DNA of 37,150 bases, taken from positions 1-37,150 of IMG/VR virus record IMGVR_UViG_3300009154_002438. The stretch is one strand, 5' to 3'. Position 1 is the first letter of the stretch; the number at the start of each line of letters is the position of its first letter. The notes beneath the pieces are model-generated. The model ran no database searches. It was not told the origin of the DNA and saw nothing but the letters and a program-made list of their open reading frames with translations. Both the position numbers and the translations under genes were made by a program. Shown here piece by piece: positions 26,462 through 33,986 of the stretch. Source of the stretch: a virus.

Positions 26462-27819
26462 AGCTGTTGACAGTAATTGTAAAATTTTACCATCTCGGGA
26501 AATGTAGCCGAGAAGTTTGTGCCACGTCTGCGATCATGCTCGTCAACAAACGCTACAAAGTCTTTTTGATTCTTTACAGTATCTGGTTCATCGTGTGATT
26601 GAAATATTTCGTATATTCGTTTCATACGTTCGACTTCAAGACGATCAAATCCTTGGTATGTTTCTGTTGCAGTGCCTTCTGCATAAGACTGCACAAAGTC
26701 CACATGCTCTTTGATTGTTGTGGCAAAGTCCTTTGTTAGAATAAAGATTGACTGATGTGGAGGCCACCGCAGATACGGTATGTCTAATAGTACAGCAGTT
26801 TGCTTATATTCTGGTTTGTAATATTGTGTTTTGAGTCTCAATACATCTTGCAAGAATTTGGTATAGCTGGGAACGCTTAGGGCATTGTAGGTGCTCATGA
26901 TTGTAAACCCTACACTTGGTACTTCTTTTAGCACACGTTCAATATTATCGATCCATTGAGCATAGTCCATACCATTGCGTATATACTCTGCCTGAGCGCC
27001 ATATGCCTCTGCACTAGTAAAGATTTTGAATCTTTTTACTTTGCCTTCCAACAGTTTAATCTTTTCAATAAACTTATCTAGTATGTCACTCGGTGGACAC
27101 ATGTTGGCATTAATACTAAAGTCCAAGTTTGGATTGGGATTAGCAATTATGTAATCTAGAATCTTAAATGTATTTTTGTTCAGTAAAGGTTCACCGCCAG
27201 TGATACGAAAATGCTCTAGCTCACGATAAGCAGTAGGCCACCATTCCCAAAATGCATCAACATAGGGATTGTCGTCCTTGTGTGGTATGGGCATCTGATC
27301 TGTTTGTTTCAGCCACTCCAGGTTGTTGAACTTGCCCGATGTGGGATATGGTCCAAACTTTTCAATTTCTTCCATCCAACGTGAGCTGACATTGGGCGCA
27401 CAATAACTGCATTTAAAATTACACACATTACCAAAGCTAACTTCTACGTAGCTGGGTACAACATCATGGTCCCAGGGTTTACTGGCTATGTCTTGAATAT
27501 GAGGTGCCGCCCACTTGTCGGCACTTTTAAAAATTCTATCACTTAGTGAGTTACTGTTGTCTTCAACACGCCAGCAGTAGTCACACTCTGCCGGACGTTC
27601 GCCACTCAGCATCATCTTACGTTGTAGTTTTTTAAACTTGGTATTGTGTAACGCTGATGGATTGGCTGACAGTTCTTCTAACGGTATCTTGTGAGGTGCC
27701 GGATGATGGCAACTATGGTTATGCCCAGTTTGGAGATGAAGCGTTACCTGCTTCCACTTAGCGGCACAAAATGATGGACTGACACTATTAAGTTCATCTC
27801 TAAACTTGTTTATGTCCAT
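26458..27819 (-). CDS. Radical SAM protein, twitch/SPASM-like type
   Basis: A 453-residue radical SAM enzyme. C133-x3-C137-x2-C140 (NVCNFKCSYC) binds the [4Fe-4S] cluster that cleaves S-adenosylmethionine, and FRITGGEPLL at 204-213 is the SAM-binding GGEP line. Extra N-terminal cysteines (C37 in HSCHHP, C79-x2-C82 in ECDYC) suggest a second, auxiliary cluster, as in twitch/SPASM proteins. The reaction cannot be told; candidates in this setting are sugar dehydration or epimerisation, or peptide/protein modification. It is coupled to the glycosyltransferase-like gene downstream (4-nt overlap) and to the unknown 278-residue gene upstream (10-nt overlap). An Fe-S carrier is encoded elsewhere in the window. 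Confidence 0.9.
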   Translation of the reverse strand: MDINKFRDELNSVSPSFCAAKWKQVTLHLQTGHNHSCHHPAPHKIPLEELSANPSALHNTKFKKLQRKMMLSGERPAECDYCWRVEDNSNSLSDRIFKSADKWAAPHIQDIASKPWDHDVVPSYVEVSFGNVCNFKCSYCAPNVSSRWMEEIEKFGPYPTSGKFNNLEWLKQTDQMPIPHKDDNPYVDAFWEWWPTAYRELEHFRITGGEPLLNKNTFKILDYIIANPNPNLDFSINANMCPPSDILDKFIEKIKLLEGKVKRFKIFTSAEAYGAQAEYIRNGMDYAQWIDNIERVLKEVPSVGFTIMSTYNALSVPSYTKFLQDVLRLKTQYYKPEYKQTAVLLDIPYLRWPPHQSIFILTKDFATTIKEHVDFVQSYAEGTATETYQGFDRLEVERMKRIYEIFQSHDEPDTVKNQKDFVAFVDEHDRRRGTNFSATFPEMVKFYNYCQQL

Positions 27820-28646
27820 AGACTCTGACGGATTTTGATAAGGCGAATCATCATAGCTTCGTCTTCTGCTTCATAAGCCTTTTCAATCTTTTGAAGTAGC
27901 TTGTGAGCCTTGTCGCTGGCTTTTTTAAGTGTAGGATCTTTCTCACCGCTGAAACTCAGTCGGCCACCGTTGGCCAAACGACTGGCTTCGCATGCCGCAG
28001 TCCAGCCACTTGCTTCGTATGGGTCAGGACGATTGCGATATGTAACAGTCCACCAAGTGTAAAGCTCGATGATTTCTTTAGCGGATTTGGCTTGATAGGT
28101 GGGCTCGCCGAATCCTTTGTCCCCAGGAGTAGCACCCATGTCTTCACCAACGACAAGCTCGCTAGCCCATTTGAGATATTCCATACCTGCTTCGGCATTG
28201 CGCCATGTACGCAAACGTAGCCAGCCACTGCGCCACCAAGGCACATCAAATTTGGTTTTGGCTTCATCACTCCACATGCAGTGATGCCATGCTTGTTCTA
28301 TTTCAACAAAGTCCACAAGCTCATTGAACATACAAGGAAGAAAGCGATTGCCAACATCACTCCAGTTACCCGGTTGTATGTCTCGAGGATGTGCGGTAAG
28401 AGCATGGCTGTAACTAACCCAGCGATTGTTAATATAATAGCGTATGTCATTTAGTCGATCCGGAATATAATAAACAAATTTTTGAAGGTGATCTAATCCT
28501 TCTTCGGCAATCCACCAACGAACAGGATGTGCTGACTTGGCTTTTTCAGTCCACTCATCCCAGCCTTCACTGGTTTGGGCTCCTGGTTTTGGTGTGCCAC
28601 GTAACCAGTCTGCAAATTTCGAACATGTCCAATAGTGTGATCTCAT
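27810..28646 (-). CDS. Conserved protein of unknown function, Trp-rich
   Basis: A 278-residue soluble protein with very high Trp and Tyr content (for example HYWTCSKFADWLRGTPKPG at the start and VPWWRSGWLRLRTWRNAEAG near 135-154). The C-terminal 70 residues are helical and charged. I recall similar proteins in large aquatic phages but no known function. It overlaps the radical SAM gene by 10 nt and the small membrane protein gene by 4 nt, so it belongs to the ligase-led operon. Confidence 0.75.
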   Translation of the reverse strand: MRSHYWTCSKFADWLRGTPKPGAQTSEGWDEWTEKAKSAHPVRWWIAEEGLDHLQKFVYYIPDRLNDIRYYINNRWVSYSHALTAHPRDIQPGNWSDVGNRFLPCMFNELVDFVEIEQAWHHCMWSDEAKTKFDVPWWRSGWLRLRTWRNAEAGMEYLKWASELVVGEDMGATPGDKGFGEPTYQAKSAKEIIELYTWWTVTYRNRPDPYEASGWTAACEASRLANGGRLSFSGEKDPTLKKASDKAHKLLQKIEKAYEAEDEAMMIRLIKIRQSLWT

Positions 28647-28900
28647 ATAATTTCCTTGTGTAATGCTGGTGTTGATAGTGTGTCATTTTCATTACATGCT
28701 ACAGGTTTACCACTTACACCTAAAAAAGTAGTACCCCAGGTCTTACCTGCATGTTCAAACTCTACATACACCTGTCCATAAGCACAGAATCTGCGTGTAT
28801 GAACATCTTCCTCAATACTTAGCAGGTTGCGGAATGGCCACAAGGCCATAATGAGTATCGTTAATATAACAAACAGTACAGTGTTCTTAAATCTTTTCAC
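28643..28900 (-). CDS. Small single-span membrane or exported protein
   Basis: An 85-residue protein. MKRFK plus hydrophobic residues 8-22 form a signal anchor or signal peptide without a lipobox. The rest would face the periplasm and contains two cysteines (near 39 and 69) that could form a disulphide. No family recognised. It overlaps the DNA ligase gene by 14 nt and the next gene by 4 nt. Confidence 0.65.
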   Translation of the reverse strand: MKRFKNTVLFVILTILIMALWPFRNLLSIEEDVHTRRFCAYGQVYVEFEHAGKTWGTTFLGVSGKPVACNENDTLSTPALHKEII

Positions 28901-30212
28901 CCGCTTCGAATCCTCTAAATTTTAAGAATCTAGGAAATCTCAACGAATAAGTACCGTCTTGATTTTGCGTTACAGCGTCTGCCCTTACTTCAACAACAGT
29001 TCCGACAACATGATCGCGGCCACTCCAATAACTATCGCGGTCGCTGTCGCTGAAACCACTGCCCACGTTAACTTTAATACTTTTTCCATCATCTTCTCCT
29101 TCGCAAACTAATGCACCTAATTTACCTACGTTACGACCTGTACCTTCTTCTGTGGCAACCACAGTAAGACTAACTTCAATGAATGGCTTGAGCTTCAACC
29201 ATGCAACACTGCGTTTACACTCATATCCAGCGGCAGGATCCTTAAGCATGATGCCTTCGTATCCGCCTGCAATCGCTTTTGCATTGATCTCTTTGTAGCG
29301 AACTTGTCCTGCTTCAGTGTCCAAATCAACAAGCTCATTGGCCACATAAGTCACATTGGGCATCATGTCTTGATTTTGTTCAACCCAAAATTTGACCATG
29401 CTACTTCGAGTAGTTTGATCCTTGTTGTAAATGCCTTTTTCAAAATCTTCCAATGGCACCACATCAAACAGGTTAAGCACAGCATCACCCGCTTCTACAT
29501 TGTCCTTGCGATGTACTTGCTTCATCAAGTCTTGGAAACTGCTGGACATAATTTCTCCATCCAGTACAATGTCCATACTCTTGCTGGCGCCTTTGAGTTG
29601 AATCACGTTTGAAATCTGTTGTGCTATGTGAGGAAAGTTAGCAAGTTCTTTACCATTGCGACTGAACATATCCACCCGACCGTCACTACGTACAATAGTA
29701 ATAACTCTAACTCCGTCGAGTTTAACTTCAATAAGTTTTTTGCCCGATACCTTCGACTCATGATTAGCACTATCATGAGCAAGCTGACAACCGAATACAG
29801 GAATAGCATAGTCAGCATACTTCTTCTCCACTACTTTGTTAATTGTTTTTTCGCTTACACCACAGCGCAAGTCTTTGATTAAAATCCTACGATACCAACC
29901 ATTCCATTCTGCTTTGGTTGCTGACTTCATCATGGCGGCAATCATATCACGTGCTGTATTACCAGTAACTTGACGTGTAACAAAACCAGTAAGAGCGAGA
30001 GTAAAACTGTCCCAAGGTAAGCCAGCACCATCCGCATCTGTTTTCTCAGGTATCTGTTTGAGTCCAAAAGTGATCATTGGATCTAGCGCAAGACGACAAC
30101 CTTCAAAGAATTCTTTATTGCCTTCTTCAGCTATGGCTAGGATTATGGCTTCTTTGTTTAAACGGCTTGGATGGGTTTCTAGGGCCCAAATGTGACTGGC
30201 ACAAACGCTCAT
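28887..30212 (-). CDS. ATP-dependent DNA ligase
   Basis: A 441-residue ATP-dependent DNA ligase that seals nicks during phage replication, recombination and repair. The nucleotidyl Lys is K164 in VKLDG (KxDG motif I). MFSRNGKEL follows, then LDGEIM (motif III), GYEGIMLKDP (motif IV) and WLKLKP (motif V), then an OB-fold ending in LRFPRFLKFRG. The N-terminal helical domain (about 1-155) resembles T4 gp30-type ligases. AGGAG precedes the ATG. It is the first gene behind the strong sigma70-type promoter at 30246-30274, ahead of the sugar operon. Confidence 0.95.
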   Translation of the reverse strand: MSVCASHIWALETHPSRLNKEAIILAIAEEGNKEFFEGCRLALDPMITFGLKQIPEKTDADGAGLPWDSFTLALTGFVTRQVTGNTARDMIAAMMKSATKAEWNGWYRRILIKDLRCGVSEKTINKVVEKKYADYAIPVFGCQLAHDSANHESKVSGKKLIEVKLDGVRVITIVRSDGRVDMFSRNGKELANFPHIAQQISNVIQLKGASKSMDIVLDGEIMSSSFQDLMKQVHRKDNVEAGDAVLNLFDVVPLEDFEKGIYNKDQTTRSSMVKFWVEQNQDMMPNVTYVANELVDLDTEAGQVRYKEINAKAIAGGYEGIMLKDPAAGYECKRSVAWLKLKPFIEVSLTVVATEEGTGRNVGKLGALVCEGEDDGKSIKVNVGSGFSDSDRDSYWSGRDHVVGTVVEVRADAVTQNQDGTYSLRFPRFLKFRGFEAGEKI

Positions 30213-30230
30213 GTTTGACTCCTATAAGTT

Positions 30231-30255
30231 GCTGTATAAGTTTATATTATACAGC
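30231..30255. repeat. Perfect 9-bp inverted repeat over the ligase promoter -10
   Basis: GCTGTATAA, a 7-nt spacer and TTATACAGC form a perfect palindrome. One arm covers the TATAAT box (30246-30251). It could be an operator for a repressor or activator, or a hairpin at the 5' end of the transcript. Confidence 0.7.
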
Positions 30256-30274
30256 CTAACTGCTAGTATGTCAA
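30246..30274 (-). promoter_or_regulatory. Consensus sigma70-type promoter for the ligase/sugar operon
   Basis: The minus strand reads TTGACA (30269-30274), 17 bp, TATAAT (30246-30251), a perfect consensus. The -35 box lies in the last codons of the metalloprotein gene. It would drive about 11.6 kb down to 18653. Confidence 0.88.
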
Positions 30275-30988
30275 GTGGTTTGTGGTCTTAAATGGCTTGC
30301 CGTAATAGGCATTTTCCAATTGGCGCAAGATCAAATTACGCATTCTGCGTATAATTGGATGATTGTGATTCCAATCAAATGACTTCAAATAATCATTCCA
30401 AGTTGAATTTTTATGTCTACGGCATTGATTTGAATCTAGGTATCGTCCAATTGTTGTAGGATCGTATCCAAATCGATCAATCAATTCACAGGCACAATTG
30501 AACGCATGTGCGCCCATTTCGTCTCTGTCACCATAGTACTCTTGCTTTTTACGATCAGTAGCATAATAGGCAGTGCTTTCGTATCCGGGAATGTTTTTAA
30601 AGTTACGGGCACGGAATTGGCGCTGATGTACAATTTCATGCAGTACTACATCAGCAAATCGGATAGCCATACGTTTAAAACGATGATTGGTTAATCGTAA
30701 CTTTCGATCGTTTGGATTGTAGTTGAAATTGACTTCAATCGCAGGCTTGCCTTTGTGATCCAAATCGCTGTAGTAAACTCCGCCCATGAATACAAATCCA
30801 GGTGTAGTAGGAGCATACAAACACTTTTTGAGTTTAACAGGCAGGTGCGCCTTAATGTGGCGAATAATGCGTTTTTGGATTTGACTGGGAGATAGCTCTT
30901 TGCCCACTATTTCGCTGTTGAGCGAATAGAACATAGAGTACAGATTACTGCGGGTTAATTCCGACCAATCGAATGGTAGTTGGGCCAT
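30263..30988 (-). CDS. HExxH metalloprotein, putative peptidase
   Basis: A 241-residue basic protein with H117-E118-x-x-H121 (VLHEIVHQRQF), the zinc-binding motif of many metallopeptidases. E157 in YGDRDEMGAHAF is a candidate third ligand. Proteins of this form are known from T4-like phages of aquatic bacteria and loosely resemble SprT-like peptidases; the substrate is unknown. TAGGAG precedes the ATG, and an exact TATAAATA late promoter lies 20 nt upstream, so it is made late, which suits a role in virion maturation or lysis. Confidence 0.82.
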   Translation of the reverse strand: MAQLPFDWSELTRSNLYSMFYSLNSEIVGKELSPSQIQKRIIRHIKAHLPVKLKKCLYAPTTPGFVFMGGVYYSDLDHKGKPAIEVNFNYNPNDRKLRLTNHRFKRMAIRFADVVLHEIVHQRQFRARNFKNIPGYESTAYYATDRKKQEYYGDRDEMGAHAFNCACELIDRFGYDPTTIGRYLDSNQCRRHKNSTWNDYLKSFDWNHNHPIIRRMRNLILRQLENAYYGKPFKTTNHLTY

Positions 30989-31008
30989 AGTAAACTCCTA
31001 GACATAGC

Positions 31009-31016
31009 TATTTATA
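31009..31016 (-). promoter_or_regulatory. T4-type late promoter TATAAATA
   Basis: An exact TATAAATA on the minus strand, 20 nt before the ATG of the HExxH gene and with a Shine-Dalgarno between them. The best late promoter in the window. Confidence 0.7.
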
Positions 31017-31047
31017 GTTTACTACAGCAACCAATTATATACGCACT

Positions 31048-31638
31048 TTATGGGCGTTTTGTTATGATCTCGTCAATTAATCCAAAATCTAGTGCTTCTT
31101 GCGCACTCATAAAGTTATCACGTTCCATAGCAGAGTGGAACTGCTCAAACGTCTTGCCCTTGCTGTTATGGTCTACATAAATTTGGGTCAAGTTCTTTTT
31201 CATTTTAATGATTTCGTTTACTTGGATTTCCATGTCTGTAGCTTGTCCACCTGCACCACCGCTTGGCTGGTGAATCATGTGGCGAGCGTTTGGAAGCATT
31301 TTGCGTTTGCCAGGAGCCCCAGCAGTAGCGAGCAAGGAACCCATACTGCAAGCCTGACCCATAACGACGGTACAGACGTCTGGTTTAATAAATTGCATTG
31401 TGTCATAGATAGCCATGCCGGCAGTAACCACACCCCCAGGACTATTGATGAAAAAAGTAATGTCTTCATTTCCTTGACTTTCTAAAAATAGTAGCTGTGC
31501 TACCAGCAAACTTGCCGAATGTTCATTAACATCTGTGTCCAGCATAACAATACGGTCCTTGAGCAAGCGACTGTAAATATCATAACTACGTTCTCCACGA
31601 GCTTCTTGCTCGATCACCATTGGTACTAGGTTTGGCAT
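31048..31638 (-). CDS. clpP: ClpP-type serine protease
   Basis: A 196-residue ClpP, the proteolytic core that degrades proteins fed by ClpA/ClpX. The catalytic triad is complete: S98 in [12 protein letters not shown]123 in [11 protein letters not shown] and D174 in ERDNFMS. The substrate-binding INSPGG is at 64-69. Length is normal (about 195-205). No Clp ATPase is in the window, so it probably works with host ClpX or ClpA, or trims virion proteins. AAGGA precedes the ATG. It is last in the operon that begins at 34809. Confidence 0.95.
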   Translation of the reverse strand: MPNLVPMVIEQEARGERSYDIYSRLLKDRIVMLDTDVNEHSASLLVAQLLFLESQGNEDITFFINSPGGVVTAGMAIYDTMQFIKPDVCTVVMGQACSMGSLLATAGAPGKRKMLPNARHMIHQPSGGAGGQATDMEIQVNEIIKMKKNLTQIYVDHNSKGKTFEQFHSAMERDNFMSAQEALDFGLIDEIITKRP

Positions 31639-31640
31639 TT

Positions 31641-32168
31641 TTATCCTTTAAGATGCTTCATTACGTTTTCTGGGCTTGATACGCCGTAGGGATCTGGATC
31701 AGTGTCGCTAGCTTCGGGTTCGATGAACATGTGCTGTACTTGCCCATTATCGATGATGGCCGCATAACGGCGACTGCGTTTTCCAAAACCAATTGCACTC
31801 ATATCTATCAACATGCCCATACCTTCTGTAAACACTCCTGCTCCGTCTGGAATAGGATGTACATTTTGAATGTTCAAACTACGAGCCCACTCGTTCATAA
31901 CGAACGCATCATTAACACTGACACAATAGATATCATCAATACCTTGTGCTCTAAAGTCTTCATACTGCTCTTCAAAGCCGGGTAGTTGGTATGTTGAACA
32001 AGTTGGGGTAAATGCTCCCGGCAAGCTGAATACCACTACTCGCTTGTTGTCAAACAGCTCTGCTGTAGTCTTGAATACAAATTCTCCACCGATTGGGCAA
32101 CCACCGCCCTCGGGTGCTAGATCGCCTTGGCGAAATGCAAATGTTACATTTGGTACTAGTTGTGTCAT
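31641..32168 (-). CDS. Peroxiredoxin (Prx5-like)
   Basis: A 175-residue thioredoxin-fold peroxidase of the Prx5 type, which reduces H2O2 and alkyl peroxides. The signature PGAFTPTCS gives the peroxidatic C57. VFSLP, the [19 protein letters not shown] stretch and [11 protein letters not shown] match the family; C24 and C82 are possible resolving residues. AAGGA precedes the ATG. It lies 2 nt upstream of clpP and overlaps the MazG-like gene. It would remove the H2O2 made by the phage dismutase at 11004-11564. Confidence 0.94.
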   Translation of the reverse strand: MTQLVPNVTFAFRQGDLAPEGGGCPIGGEFVFKTTAELFDNKRVVVFSLPGAFTPTCSTYQLPGFEEQYEDFRAQGIDDIYCVSVNDAFVMNEWARSLNIQNVHPIPDGAGVFTEGMGMLIDMSAIGFGKRSRRYAAIIDNGQVQHMFIEPEASDTDPDPYGVSSPENVMKHLKG

Positions 32169-32542
32169 AATTGTTCCTTAATAAATTGTTTTAATTCTGG
32201 CGGAGTCCAGCCAATTGGCTTTAGAACCTTGCCGTCTTCACGCTTGCGCACCTTGCCTGTTTCGTGATCGATCTTGGCAAAGTTAGTGCGCATAACTTCT
32301 TTCCATGCACCCTCGGCATCGCTACCTGTACTATGAATGGCACCGATAGTGACTACTAGAATATCTATAAGTGCATCTAACGTTTCTAACTGATTATTGT
32401 TGTTGACAGCTTCCCAAAGCTCTTTGTATTCTTCTTCAATGAGTCTGAGATACATTGCAAACTGATCTCGATTAAACTCACCACCTGCGACTTGATCACA
32501 GGCTTTCATAAACTTTTCTTGATCTCTAAATGGATTGGTCAT
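32165..32542 (-). CDS. MazG-like nucleotide pyrophosphohydrolase
   Basis: A 125-residue all-alpha NTP pyrophosphohydrolase. E36-E37-E38-x2-E41 (EEEYKELWEA) and D56-x3-D60 (LDALIDILVV) are the Mg-binding residues of the MazG/HisE superfamily. The C-terminal FAKIDHETGKVRKREDGKVLKP stretch is common in phage members. It may hydrolyse (d)NTPs or ppGpp-like alarmones; which one is not known. It overlaps both neighbours by 4 nt. Confidence 0.88.
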   Translation of the reverse strand: MTNPFRDQEKFMKACDQVAGGEFNRDQFAMYLRLIEEEYKELWEAVNNNNQLETLDALIDILVVTIGAIHSTGSDAEGAWKEVMRTNFAKIDHETGKVRKREDGKVLKPIGWTPPELKQFIKEQL

Positions 32543-32826
32543 TCTGCTGGCTCGTATGTTTGTTCAAAGATGTCTGGCTTGCAAGCATAGAACTCGCCCT
32601 GCACACCTTTGATAATCCAATCCCCTTCTGTGGCAATGTGTTTCACAGTCAAATGAACACCATCTTCCAATGTTCCAATTTCTGCTTCTGCTAGTGCGCT
32701 AGGATGACGATCCTTGCTCACATTACCCAATGCTGTGCCACAAAAAGATTTGACAGCAATCATTCCCTGTTCATCATAGATAAATCGAACTGCTTCGATC
32801 ACTACGGGTTTTTTTCTAAATTTCAT
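32539..32826 (-). CDS. Small conserved phage protein (KKPVVIEAVRF...GDWIIKGVQGEFY family)
   Basis: A 95-residue protein of a family very common in phages and prophages. It begins MKFRKKPVVIEAVRF, has GTLEDGVHL in the middle, and ends GDWIIKGVQGEFYACKPDIF. The function is not established. It overlaps the genes on both sides by 4 nt. Confidence 0.85.
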   Translation of the reverse strand: MKFRKKPVVIEAVRFIYDEQGMIAVKSFCGTALGNVSKDRHPSALAEAEIGTLEDGVHLTVKHIATEGDWIIKGVQGEFYACKPDIFEQTYEPAE

Positions 32827-33275
32827 TCTGTTTCCTGGTGTAATTGGCTTTGATATAACTCCAGCTGATCTATAAGATTTTGAACACCTTGATAGTTCAT
32901 AGTAAGTGTGGTATAACCCATTTTTAGAGATACACGGTTGTCAGAGGTATGCCCAATTTCGTAGTATGTAGTTGGATCCTTTTCTTTAGGAGCAGGCGGT
33001 TCAACTGGTGCTACGGCTCGAGGAGCAGGAAACGGTACTACATTTTTTGGCATTTTATTTTTCTTAAACAAATCAAACATGGTATTTTCTTTCATATTGA
33101 GCCAGCGAGCCAGCGGATTACAAACCAACGGTAATGCAATTATACATAACCATGCTAACTGTGTCAATGGAAACAAATCTGTTTTGAGCACAAAGAGATC
33201 TAGCATGCCAATGATGAAGTAAACAGCACTCCACCAAAACAACCAATACCCGCCTGAGCGTTCAAACAACTTCAT
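32823..33275 (-). CDS. Membrane-anchored protein with soluble C-terminal domain, unknown function
   Basis: A 150-residue protein. Two membrane spans lie at about 10-29 and 38-54. From M66 (MFDLFKKNKMPKN) it has a Pro/Ala linker and a compact domain (YYEIGHTSDNRVSLKMGY...LIDQLELYQSQL). The second half is like a separate small protein I recall from aquatic T4-like phages, so this may be a fusion, or an internal start at 33080 may be used; no clear Shine-Dalgarno is seen there. It starts 1 nt after the stop of the Bax-inhibitor-like gene. Confidence 0.65.
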   Translation of the reverse strand: MKLFERSGGYWLFWWSAVYFIIGMLDLFVLKTDLFPLTQLAWLCIIALPLVCNPLARWLNMKENTMFDLFKKNKMPKNVVPFPAPRAVAPVEPPAPKEKDPTTYYEIGHTSDNRVSLKMGYTTLTMNYQGVQNLIDQLELYQSQLHQETE

Positions 33276-33276
33276 A

Positions 33277-33975
33277 TTAGTCTTTCTTGTCTCCGAACAA
33301 CTGTAGCAAACTGAGGAAGATATTGATAAAATCCAAGTACAGAGTTAACGCACCTATCACTTCTGCGGCAGGGCTAGAATCGGTACTGACCATTTCACGA
33401 ATCTGCTGTGTGTCGTAAGCAGTTAGACCCATGAAGATTACGATAGCCAGGGCTGAGATAACCATCTGCATTACTGAGCTACCGATAAAGATATTGATAA
33501 TGCTGGCAATGATAATAGCAATCAATCCCACAAACATAAACTTACCTAGACTGTCCAAATCTTTCTTGGTAAAGTATCCATAGAAGCTCATAGTTCCAAA
33601 CAACACACTGGCACCCATGAACGCACTAAAGATACTAGCCATAGTATAGACAGCAAAGATTACAGCAAAGCTCAATCCCATAATGGCCGCAAAGCCTGCC
33701 AACAATAGTACAGCAGTTTCTTTTGGAGGATTAGCGTTGAGTGCAATGCTAATTCCAAATACAGCAACTAGTGGGGCAAAAATTACTACCCAATGCATTG
33801 CACCTGTAAAGAAAAACTTCACAAGTTCTGGATCAGTTCCTACGAAGAAACTGACCAGCATACTTACCAGTGTGGCAAGCCCCATGTAACCGTACACACG
33901 GCCCATAGCTTGATTGACTTCGCCTGCCGAACGATAACTAACGATTCCGTCAGCTGAATAATTTGTTCCAAACAT
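33277..33975 (-). CDS. Bax-inhibitor-1/YccA-family membrane protein
   Basis: A 232-residue protein with about seven membrane spans. The family marks are GRVYGYMGLAT near 25-35, GTMSFYGYFTKKDL near 127-140, MGLTAYDTQQIREM near 181-194, and the final ALTLYLDFINIFLSLLQLFG. Bacterial members such as YccA bind and restrain the FtsH protease; others act as ion channels or anti-apoptotic factors. In a phage it could protect phage membrane proteins or steady the host envelope. AAGGA precedes the ATG. Confidence 0.9.
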   Translation of the reverse strand: MFGTNYSADGIVSYRSAGEVNQAMGRVYGYMGLATLVSMLVSFFVGTDPELVKFFFTGAMHWVVIFAPLVAVFGISIALNANPPKETAVLLLAGFAAIMGLSFAVIFAVYTMASIFSAFMGASVLFGTMSFYGYFTKKDLDSLGKFMFVGLIAIIIASIINIFIGSSVMQMVISALAIVIFMGLTAYDTQQIREMVSTDSSPAAEVIGALTLYLDFINIFLSLLQLFGDKKD

Positions 33976-33986
33976 ATTTTTTCCTT

